Below are positions 1 to 5,774 of a stretch of DNA of 7,781 nucleotides, piece after piece. The position numbers and the translations under genes are program-made. Position 1 is the stretch's first letter. The number at the start of each line of letters is the position of its first letter. Origin of the DNA: Endomicrobium sp. (lineage in GTDB: Bacteria > Elusimicrobiota > Endomicrobiia > Endomicrobiales > Endomicrobiaceae); NCBI GenBank assembly GCA_031264895.1, contig JAISDI010000116.1:1-7781 (forward strand). The letters are read 5' to 3'. The notes below the pieces were generated by a model, which was not told where the DNA came from, made no database searches, and saw only the letters and a program-made list of their open reading frames with translations.

Positions 1-1029
1 TTATTTGCGCTTATAGTATCGGGAATATTGGGATATTTAACGAAATCCACGACAATGCTGCCATATTGCATATTTCTTGCATTTATTATTATCCGGTATG
101 CCGTAGGAAATAATTTTATTTTCAAAAAAAATATCCGCATATACATACAAATTGCCGCGGCGGTCTTCATACCTCTGGCCATAGGAATTATATGGGTATA
201 TTGGACGGATCATGTTAAAACCGTTTCCGGTTTTGAAGCTTTGACTTCAAAAGCTTTACAAACATGGCATTTTGGCTCTATGTTGCAAAAATTTTCACCG
301 GAAAATTGGAATTTTATTTATACAAACATGAAAAGAATGGGGATAAACCCGCTTACTGCGCTTGCCGCTTTGTTGATTTGCATTCCGGCTTTATGGAAAA
401 AACGAAAAGAGTTTCTGCTTGCATGCATTCCCGTTTTATGCTCTATTGCCACAATATTCGTTTTGTTTAATTTGTATTATATTCACGATTACTACTATTG
501 TGCAATTTTGCCGCTTTTATGCATGACCGGAGCATATGCTGCGTATAACTTATTTTCATTTTACGCAAATTTGATTCTGCCGGACAATATTTTAAAAAAT
601 GTCATTACTATGGCTGCAGTTATTGCAACATTATTTATTTTTTGGCATGGCGATCCCTACATTAAAAGAACCGTAAGAGACGCTCAATATTATAAAGAGT
701 ACAAGGGTAATTTGCTTGACCTTGCCGAATATATAAAAACCAATACAAAAAAAGACGATTTGATAATGGTATTCGACAATGATTGGAACAGCGAGATTCC
801 TTACAATGCGCAAAGAAAAGCTTTGATGCCGTTAGATTGGCTACATAAAGATTCATATACAGCCGTTGCAAACGATTATGAATTGTTCATAATGAATAAA
901 AGCTCGGAATTGCAAAGTAACCGTCTTGCAATACTGCCGGAAATGATTTTAGAAACAACTATCGGGGATTGGAACGTTTACAGAAAACAAAATGCAAAAA
1001 ACCTATTATATCGTCAGCGGAGGGTTTGA
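1..1029 (+). CDS. GT-C-like polytopic membrane glycosyltransferase, 3' part only
   Basis: The frame is open from the first base to a TGA at 1027-1029, giving 342 residues; the start lies before the window. The visible part has several hydrophobic membrane segments (for example around the stretches encoded at 60-110, 150-200, 350-390, 415-480, 490-550 and 600-650). It ends in a soluble tail of about 120 residues. Near its beginning is GYLTKSTT, which resembles the 'tKpt' stretch of dolichyl-phosphate-mannose/ArnT-type (PMT_2, GT39-like) transferases. The tail has an IMVFDNDWNSEIPYNAQRKA stretch, like the periplasmic part of such enzymes where a Tyr and Arg follow a 'D.i.v..d..w' motif. Such proteins transfer sugars from polyprenyl-phosphate donors outside the inner membrane. 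The last nine residues (NLLYRQRRV) come from out-of-frame reading of the adjacent broken cytidylyltransferase gene, so the native C-terminus may end here by gene overlap. The class is fairly sure, but donor and acceptor are unknown. Confidence 0.6.
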   Translation, partial: LFALIVSGILGYLTKSTTMLPYCIFLAFIIIRYAVGNNFIFKKNIRIYIQIAAAVFIPLAIGIIWVYWTDHVKTVSGFEALTSKALQTWHFGSMLQKFSPENWNFIYTNMKRMGINPLTALAALLICIPALWKKRKEFLLACIPVLCSIATIFVLFNLYYIHDYYYCAILPLLCMTGAYAAYNLFSFYANLILPDNILKNVITMAAVIATLFIFWHGDPYIKRTVRDAQYYKEYKGNLLDLAEYIKTNTKKDDLIMVFDNDWNSEIPYNAQRKALMPLDWLHKDSYTAVANDYELFIMNKSSELQSNRLAILPEMILETTIGDWNVYRKQNAKNLLYRQRRV

Positions 1030-1140
1030 CTCAATACATTGACAAAGGCTGCGGTTCAAAAAAGCGACGGGGTCATTATTTTGATTAATTCAGACGAGTG
1101 GTTTATACGCAAAAAAGGCATTTCCGTCAGAAATAAATAG
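992..1140 (+). pseudogene. Truncated, frameshifted copy of the cytidylyltransferase-like gene
   Basis: An ATG at 992 opens MQKTYYIVSGGFDSIH and stops at TGA 1040-1042. Another frame, from TTG 1039, continues the same protein as LTKAAVQKSDGVIILINSDE and on to TAG 1138-1140. Both pieces match the intact gene at 3614-4084. Against it, this copy lacks 16 bases (3692-3707 of the intact copy) that encode the EGH half of the catalytic HEGH motif and following residues, so the frame shifts. Similarity ends near 1119, where the intact protein continues for about 100 more residues. By hand count 110 of 119 aligned bases agree, and several changes are synonymous. The loss of active site, frame and C-terminal two thirds makes a functional enzyme impossible. 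The 5' end overlaps the last 38 bases of the upstream glycosyltransferase gene, suggesting the original pair was overlapping and co-translated. Confidence 0.9.
1001..1119 (+). repeat. Direct repeat, copy A (degenerate cytidylyltransferase segment)
   Basis: This segment aligns with 3653-3787 (copy B) with one 16-base gap in copy A and 9 substitutions counted by eye. The two copies have the same orientation and bracket the 793-codon membrane-protein gene. The gap has only about one base of terminal microhomology (a T). Homology drops off sharply after the shared GGC codon at 1117-1119 and begins just after the copy A start codon region. Confidence 0.85.
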
Positions 1141-1209
1141 CTTAGAAACAAAGAAAATGTTGCTTTAAGTGAGTTTAGAAAGAGATATAAGAGAGCGGAT
1201 GCAGGAATA
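1141..1209 (+). other. Gap with an open but unassigned reading frame
   Basis: Between the TAG that ends the broken gene and the ATG at 1210 the same frame stays open for 23 codons, starting LRNKENVALSEFRKRYKRAD, and runs into the membrane-protein frame. The composition is lysine, arginine and glutamate rich and looks protein-like. It may be a remnant of an unknown gene or chance in AT-rich DNA. I see no hairpin terminator, tRNA or clear promoter in it. Confidence 0.3.
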
Positions 1210-3591
1210 ATGTCGGAAAAATTGGATTTATTGAAAGAAAAAAAGTTTAAGTTTATAGTGGAATTACAGTTAGTTAAAACACTTTACTTTTTTTGTAAAT
1301 TACATCAAATTTTATATATAATTATACCAATTATGAAATATTCATTAATAAACAGAATAAAATCATCCACACTCCGTATAAAGCATGAGCAATTGAGATA
1401 TAGAGCAAAAATATCCTTGTTTATTCTCTCAATTATAGGATTTTTGGCTTGCTTGTTGCTAATTTCATTTTTGTATTACATGCCGTCTGAAATCATATTT
1501 TTTGTAGAAAATCATATATTGCATAAAATAATAAACAATCCCGAAAAAGTAATAGGTAACTTACAGAATTTTGCCGCTATAGCCTTTTTTTTCTGTATAT
1601 ATATTGTCACAGTTTCAAAAAGCTTTTCGCTTATCGATTTTATCTCAGATTACTTATTAAAAAAATACCGCGTTTATAAGTTTGTTTTTCTTGTATTTGC
1701 TTTTTTCAGCCTTATGTATTGTTTGAATATAAACGTAAGCTCTACGGGCTTAGACCCGTCTTGGAGTTGGGCGATTAACGATATTGCCTATAATAATAAT
1801 TTTATTTACGGACGCGATGTGTTTTTTACTTATGGGCCGCTCGGCTATTTATTTTTGGGAGAACATTATTTAATCAATATATTACAAAAGGTTATTTTTA
1901 ACATATTCAGCGTCATTTTCCTATTTTTAAGCCTTTATTTTCTAATAAAACGGGCTGTGAAAGAAAAAACTATAACGCGAAACGAAATGGTCTTAACATC
2001 CGTGCTTATTTTGCCTTTTTTAGGCGTTTTAAGCTTTGAATGGCTTTGGAACATAAATTTATTTTTAGTTTTTCTCTCGATTTGGCATTTTAAAGATAAC
2101 AATAAAATATTTATTATTTCAGGCATTATGGCCGGAATAGTAAGCGCTTTTTCGCTTTTTCTAAAATTTAATACGGCAGCTTTATCTCTTGGGCTGTCAT
2201 TTGTTGTCTTTTTGCTTTTTTTAATATTTTGCAGAAAAAAATCCGTTAAGTACATTTCACTGTTCGCTTCTTCTTATATATTGACAACGTTGCTGGGCAT
2301 ACTGGCATTTTTTAAAGAATTCTCATATTTTTTGAAGTGGTTAAAAATATCTCTTGAAATTGCCAGCTCGTATAATACGGCTATGGCGCTTTATATAAGC
2401 GTTTATGTTCCGTTTCTTATTGTGGCATTCATATTGGTTATTGTATATATCGCGTTTATGATTAAAGAATTTAAAAATGACAGTCGCGACAATTACATAT
2501 TATTTCTTATATGTTCCGTATTAGTATTTTTCTCTTTCAAGCACAGTTTTGTCCGTCAAGACGGACACATGTTGATTTTTTACACGACATTTCCAATATT
2601 GTCAGCGCTGTTATATATATTTGCAGGCGACAAATTCAGGATAGCTCATAAACAAAGCTTAAAAATATGTGCCGTGATCTGCTGCGCATGTATGATGGTA
2701 ATAGGAAAGTGGTATGCGCCGTTTTATAACTTTACTAATAATGTTAAAGGACTTTTTGAAATAAAACAAAAAATAAAAAATTTTGAACGCAATAAAACAG
2801 TTTCTTTACGAGAAAACGTACTTAACGAAGAATGGAATGCCGAAATCGGAAATTCCTCAATTCAAATTTTACCTTTTGATTTGTCTTATGCGGCGGCAAA
2901 CAATTGGACTTCATGGCAGCCTAATCCGGTTTTGCAGCTGTACAGCGCTTATTCAAAAACATTAGACCAAACAAGCGCGGACTCTTTCATTAATAAAAAA
3001 GCCCCGTCATTTATTCTGCTTGAATACGAAACGATCGACGAACGAAACATGTTTTTTGACACGCCTGCCACATGGAATGCAATCTTATCTAACTACAGCA
3101 TATGTAAAGATGACGGAGAACGTCTGCTGCTGAAAAAAAATAACAGCCGTAAGCGTATTGAATTTACAAAAATGCAAACCGACGTATATAAATTCGGAGA
3201 TACTATAAAAATACCTGAAACCAACGGACTTATTTTTGCAAAAATTAAAATAAACACTTCTTTCTTAGGAAAAATTATAACTATGCTTTTCCGCGGATGC
3301 CCTTCCGATATTACCGTAAAATACCAAAACGGCGAAAATAAAACTTTCCGCATAATTGACGACACCTTGCAAATGCCTTTTCTTATAAATTATCTCCCTG
3401 ACGATATTGAGCAGACTGCGGCTTTATTTTACGCTTTGTCGCTTGGCAATGAGGAAGACCTATCTTTTTCCGTCAAAGAATTCACTTTTAAAAATAAATT
3501 TAGAGCCGTTTATTGCAAAAATAATATTGAAATTGAATGGTTTAAAGCAAATCTCACAGCCGATACTCAAGAAAGAGAAAATATTTTATAA
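1210..3591 (+). CDS. Large polytopic membrane protein, uncharacterised GT-C-like family
   Basis: The protein has 793 residues from ATG 1210, or 752 from ATG 1333. About 12 hydrophobic segments can be seen, roughly at residues 68-90, 120-139, 157-175, 225-247, 260-290, 300-342 (two), 349-368, 394-418, 429-445, 455-472 and 484-498. A soluble C-terminal part of about 290 residues follows. After the third segment lies a loop with GLDPSW (180-185) and FFTYGPLGYL (205-214). A second conserved-looking site is FVRQDGHM (447-454). In the tail, WQPNPVLQLYSAY (569-581) and an aspartate/tryptophan patch DTPATWN (617-623) recall a recurring pattern in large bacterial membrane proteins of unknown function ('W.PrPv.Qsy.AYt'). 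The layout (many helices, acidic first loop, extracytoplasmic tail) fits GT-C glycosyltransferases, but no reaction can be assigned. The intact cytidylyltransferase gene starts 22 bases after the stop, so the two are probably one operon. The start is uncertain: 1210 has AGGA only 3 bases upstream, and 1333 has no SD site. The gene is more AT-rich than the minus-strand genes. Confidence 0.65.
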   Translation: MSEKLDLLKEKKFKFIVELQLVKTLYFFCKLHQILYIIIPIMKYSLINRIKSSTLRIKHEQLRYRAKISLFILSIIGFLACLLLISFLYYMPSEIIFFVENHILHKIINNPEKVIGNLQNFAAIAFFFCIYIVTVSKSFSLIDFISDYLLKKYRVYKFVFLVFAFFSLMYCLNINVSSTGLDPSWSWAINDIAYNNNFIYGRDVFFTYGPLGYLFLGEHYLINILQKVIFNIFSVIFLFLSLYFLIKRAVKEKTITRNEMVLTSVLILPFLGVLSFEWLWNINLFLVFLSIWHFKDNNKIFIISGIMAGIVSAFSLFLKFNTAALSLGLSFVVFLLFLIFCRKKSVKYISLFASSYILTTLLGILAFFKEFSYFLKWLKISLEIASSYNTAMALYISVYVPFLIVAFILVIVYIAFMIKEFKNDSRDNYILFLICSVLVFFSFKHSFVRQDGHMLIFYTTFPILSALLYIFAGDKFRIAHKQSLKICAVICCACMMVIGKWYAPFYNFTNNVKGLFEIKQKIKNFERNKTVSLRENVLNEEWNAEIGNSSIQILPFDLSYAAANNWTSWQPNPVLQLYSAYSKTLDQTSADSFINKKAPSFILLEYETIDERNMFFDTPATWNAILSNYSICKDDGERLLLKKNNSRKRIEFTKMQTDVYKFGDTIKIPETNGLIFAKIKINTSFLGKIITMLFRGCPSDITVKYQNGENKTFRIIDDTLQMPFLINYLPDDIEQTAALFYALSLGNEEDLSFSVKEFTFKNKFRAVYCKNNIEIEWFKANLTADTQERENIL
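1293..1322 (+). promoter_or_regulatory. Possible sigma-70-like promoter inside the 5' end of the membrane-protein frame
   Basis: TTGTAA (1293-1298) and a perfect TATAAT (1317-1322) are separated by 18 bases. The surrounding 60 bases (1261-1320) contain only 10 G or C by hand count, so chance matches are easy. If used, transcription would begin near 1329, just before ATG 1333, giving an almost leaderless message for the shorter form of the protein. Confidence 0.25.
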
Positions 3592-3602
3592 AAATACATT
3601 TT

Positions 3603-3608
3603 GGAGGA
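3603..3608 (+). promoter_or_regulatory. Strong Shine-Dalgarno site fixing the cytidylyltransferase start
   Basis: GGAGGA sits 5 bases before ATG 3614. The frame is open upstream to 3407, but that extension overlaps the membrane-protein gene and does not resemble the family, so this site decides the start at 3614. Confidence 0.85.
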
Positions 3609-3613
3609 TTACA

Positions 3614-4084
3614 ATGTCTGTGTGTGAAAATCAAAGAAATAAAATTACAAATACTTATTATATCGTCAGCGGGGGGTTTGACCCGATACATGAAGGGCAT
3701 ATAAATTTGATAAAGGCTGCGGTTCAAAAAAGCGACGGGGTCATTATTTTGATTAATTCGGACGACTGGCTTATACGCAAGAAAGGCAAAAATTTTATGA
3801 ACGCTAAGACGCGCAAAATTATATGCGAAAACATAAAAGGAGTGATTGACGTTTTGGAATTTGATGATTCCGACAATTCGGCATGCGACGGAATAATAAA
3901 AACCCGCAAAAAATATCCCGACGCGGTTTTATTTTTTGCGAACGGAGGAGATCGCACAAAAGACAATATTCCCGAAATTCCGGTTTGCAAACAGCAAAAC
4001 GTAATATTGGAAGTCGGCGTTGGCGGAACGGACAAAGCTAGTTCTTCATCGCTGATACGTCACAAGTGGGAAAAGAGAGACTAG
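3614..4084 (+). CDS. Cytidylyltransferase-like nucleotidyltransferase
   Basis: The protein has 156 residues. It belongs to the HxGH nucleotidyltransferase superfamily that includes glycerol-3-phosphate cytidylyltransferase and heptose-1-phosphate adenylyltransferase; these join a nucleotide to a phosphorylated small molecule and release pyrophosphate. The N-terminal site SGGFDPIHEGH (19-29) contains the HEGH signature (H26, H29). A Rossmann-type strand, DGVIILINSDDW, follows at 41-52. GGDRTKDN lies at 111-118, GVGG at 135-138 and SSSSLIR at 143-149, where classic members carry an ISST/ISTT-type nucleotide-binding motif. The length is a little above the usual 130-140 for the cytidylyltransferases. 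The protein is soluble, so cytoplasmic. Its position between a membrane transferase-like gene and a sugar-isomerase-type cupin suggests it activates a precursor for a surface polymer. Neither the nucleotide (CTP or ATP) nor the substrate can be read from the sequence. A broken second copy lies at 992-1140. After the TAG stop the frame stays open for 19 further codons. Confidence 0.85.
   Translation: MSVCENQRNKITNTYYIVSGGFDPIHEGHINLIKAAVQKSDGVIILINSDDWLIRKKGKNFMNAKTRKIICENIKGVIDVLEFDDSDNSACDGIIKTRKKYPDAVLFFANGGDRTKDNIPEIPVCKQQNVILEVGVGGTDKASSSSLIRHKWEKRD
3653..3787 (+). repeat. Direct repeat, copy B (inside the intact cytidylyltransferase gene)
   Basis: This is the intact partner of copy A at 1001-1119. 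It includes the 16 bases (3692-3707) missing from copy A. The distance between equivalent points of the two copies is about 2.65 kb, and the DNA between them carries the whole membrane-protein gene. Confidence 0.85.
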
Positions 4085-4162
4085 AAGACTGAGGACGAAT
4101 TTTCGGAACGCATTACTATTTCGACGCTATACGCGCATAAATAATTTATTATCGGAGTTAAA

Positions 4163-4507
4163 ATGTCAAACGCTTATAAAAAAGGGGTCTTAGTAAAACG
4201 CCAATGGGGTGAGTATAAAGTTATACATACCGACGAAAGATTTACCATAAAAACTTTAACTATTTTACCCGGAAAATGCACGTCGCTTCAAACGCATAAA
4301 TACCGCCATGAACACTGGATAGTGGTTCAGGGAAAAATCGTAGTTGCTCTTGACAAAAAAACTTATAAACTCGAGGAAAACGATTATATTTACATTAAGA
4401 AAGGAAGTAAACACAAACTGTCTAACAAAGGAAAGAAAACGGCAATTTTAACGGAAACCCAGCAGGGAAACGTTTTAGACGAAAATGATATCGTAAGATT
4501 TGATTAA
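4163..4507 (+). CDS. Stand-alone cupin, phosphomannose isomerase type II C-terminal type
   Basis: The protein has 114 residues and begins with ATG 4163, 5 bases after GGAG (4154-4157). It opens with RQWGEYKVI (13-21), typical of the family's 'W G.y.vl' start. Cupin motif 1 can be traced as G37, Q43, H45, E50 and G57, within SLQTHKYRHEHW (41-52). Motif 2 gives G81, H84 and N88. Q43, H45, E50 and H84 are the expected metal ligands of this class. In bifunctional mannose-1-phosphate guanylyltransferase/phosphomannose isomerase proteins this fold is the C-terminal domain, interconverting fructose-6-phosphate and mannose-6-phosphate. Here the guanylyltransferase domain is absent. The chain ends at DENDIVRFD, slightly short of the 'DIVR..D.YGR' ending common in the family. 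It lies 78 bases after the cytidylyltransferase and probably belongs to the same transcript. Isomerase activity is plausible but unproven; small cupins of this type may act on another sugar phosphate. Confidence 0.8.
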   Translation: MSNAYKKGVLVKRQWGEYKVIHTDERFTIKTLTILPGKCTSLQTHKYRHEHWIVVQGKIVVALDKKTYKLEENDYIYIKKGSKHKLSNKGKKTAILTETQQGNVLDENDIVRFD

Positions 4508-4512
4508 AATTT

Positions 4513-4533
4513 AAACTAAACGCAGTTAAGTTT
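4513..4533. terminator. Weak AT-rich hairpin between convergent genes
   Basis: The arms AAACTAAA (4513-4520) and TTAAGTTT (4526-4533) pair with one mismatch around a 5-base loop. The hairpin sits in the 18-base gap between two converging stop codons and is followed by T-rich sequence on the plus strand. It could end transcription in both directions, but the stem is short and GC-poor. Confidence 0.3.
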
Positions 4534-5764
4534 TGATGTTTTTTATGGCTTTTATTCTTTCTAGTACTGGCGGGTGGGAATATTCTAAGAAAACTTTAAA
4601 CGGGTGCGGCGAGAGGTTTGACAGGTTGTCTACCGAAAGTTTTTTTAATGCGTCTATCATGGATTGCGGTTTTTTGTAAGTTGTTACTGCATATGCGTCG
4701 GCTTCGTACTCGTGTTTTCTTGAAAGGATGCTTGAGATTATGTTCGTGATCATGGATATCGGCGAATACAGGAAACCAAAAAATATTATTCCGGCATATA
4801 CGGATTGACGTTCCATCCGGAACGCTTCAAAAAGCCATGACGAATTTATAAAAAGCGACAGAATAAAAAACATCAGTCCCAGCGTCGCAAAACCGAATAT
4901 CATCTGCCTTATTATGTGTCCCAGCTTAAAATGTCCCATTTCGTGAGCTAAAACGCTTGTAAGTTCGTCTGCGGTATGTTTTTGTATGAGCGTGTCGAAC
5001 AAAACTATTCTGCGAAATCTTCCAAATCCGGCAAAAAAAGCGTTTGATTTTGACGAACGTTTTGAATTGTCCATTTTAAACAGGCCTTTCATCTTAAAAT
5101 TTTGCTTTTTTGCGTATTCCTCTACCGAAGTTTTCAGTTCTCCGTCTTCAAGAGGAGTAAATTTATTGAAAAGCGGCATTACCGCCACGGGATATATAAA
5201 AGTTATCGCAAGTTCAAAAATAATGACCGCCGCAAAAGCGTAAACCCATGCAGCCGAACCGAAATCTCCAAAAAACCATATTATAACGGCAAAAACAACG
5301 CCGCCTATAATCGCTCCTATTATCCACGACTTTAATAAATCCGATATAAAAGTTTTTACCGTCATTTTGTTAAAACCGAATTTTTCTTCTATTACGAAAA
5401 TATTGTACGCCGAAAAAGGAATTTTAAGAATGGAAACCGCCAAAAGCAAAATTCCGGCAAAAATGAGACCTGTAATTATTTCTCCGAAACCAAATAATCT
5501 AGCAAATTTATCTACGGCGTTAAAACCGCCTGCGGTTATAAAAATTATCTGGACTATTATAAAAAAAGTCGAACTGTTGACCGAGAACTTTGTTTTTTCT
5601 TTAAGGTAACGCTGCGCTTTGTCGTACTTTTCTTTATCGTAATATTTTTCAAACTCTTCGGGTATATCGTTTGATATGTTTTTGACATTAAGATAATCGG
5701 CAATCGTTTCGATCACATAAACCGCAATTAAAAAAGATATTATTAATAATGTATATACGTTCAT
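4526..5764 (-). CDS. M48 family zinc metalloprotease, Ste24/CAAX prenyl protease 1 type
   Basis: The protein has 412 residues, usual for bacterial Ste24 homologues. The N-terminus begins with a membrane helix (3-20), followed by the family's N-terminal domain with further hydrophobic segments near 65-83, 96-115, 147-166, 172-198, 288-307 and 322-345. The catalytic zinc site is HEMGH (274-278), with E352 of the ExxxD motif (in HEYEADAYA, 351-359) as third ligand. The family-typical KSNAFFAGFGRFRRIVLFDT stretch precedes it (239-258), and YSHPP (395-399) lies near the C-terminus. In yeast and humans this fold cleaves prenylated proteins. Bacteria lack that pathway, so here the role is more likely membrane-protein or peptide turnover, and the substrate is unknown. 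The start is ATG at 5762-5764 with an AGAGGA SD site (5769-5774 on the plus strand) that overlaps the glgB stop codon. All key residues are present, so the gene should be functional. Confidence 0.9.
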   Translation of the reverse strand: MNVYTLLIISFLIAVYVIETIADYLNVKNISNDIPEEFEKYYDKEKYDKAQRYLKEKTKFSVNSSTFFIIVQIIFITAGGFNAVDKFARLFGFGEIITGLIFAGILLLAVSILKIPFSAYNIFVIEEKFGFNKMTVKTFISDLLKSWIIGAIIGGVVFAVIIWFFGDFGSAAWVYAFAAVIIFELAITFIYPVAVMPLFNKFTPLEDGELKTSVEEYAKKQNFKMKGLFKMDNSKRSSKSNAFFAGFGRFRRIVLFDTLIQKHTADELTSVLAHEMGHFKLGHIIRQMIFGFATLGLMFFILSLFINSSWLFEAFRMERQSVYAGIIFFGFLYSPISMITNIISSILSRKHEYEADAYAVTTYKKPQSMIDALKKLSVDNLSNLSPHPFKVFLEYSHPPVLERIKAIKNIKT

Positions 5765-5768
5765 TTTT

Positions 5769-5774
5769 TCCTCT
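5769..5774 (-). promoter_or_regulatory. Shine-Dalgarno site of the M48 protease overlapping the glgB stop
   Basis: Read on the minus strand this is AGAGGA, 4 bases before the protease ATG. Its first base is the last base of the glgB TAA (5776-5774). The gap between the two genes is 9 bases, so ribosomes finishing glgB can reinitiate, implying coupled expression. Confidence 0.75.

Noticed and set aside
1138..1140. TAG as a recoded sense codon, since open frames continue after TAG in both cytidylyltransferase copies
   Set aside because: The other genes use TAA or TGA normally, the intact enzyme is complete at TAG, and two short open stretches are easily chance.
1935..2255. Minus-strand open frame of 106 codons inside the membrane-protein gene
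   Set aside because: It is a low-complexity shadow of a hydrophobic coding sequence with no recognisable domain.
3407..3613. N-terminal extension of 69 residues on the cytidylyltransferase
   Set aside because: It lies inside the membrane-protein gene, and a strong GGAGGA SD site precedes ATG 3614.
1001..3787. Composite transposon or insertion sequence bounded by the direct repeats
   Set aside because: The repeats are coding sequence of the same gene, there is no transposase, and no terminal inverted repeats or target duplications are visible.
4526..5764. HtpX heat-shock protease
   Set aside because: The length of 412 residues, the long N-terminal M48 domain and the FFAGFGRFRRIVLFDT and YSHPP motifs fit the Ste24 type; HtpX is about 290 residues.
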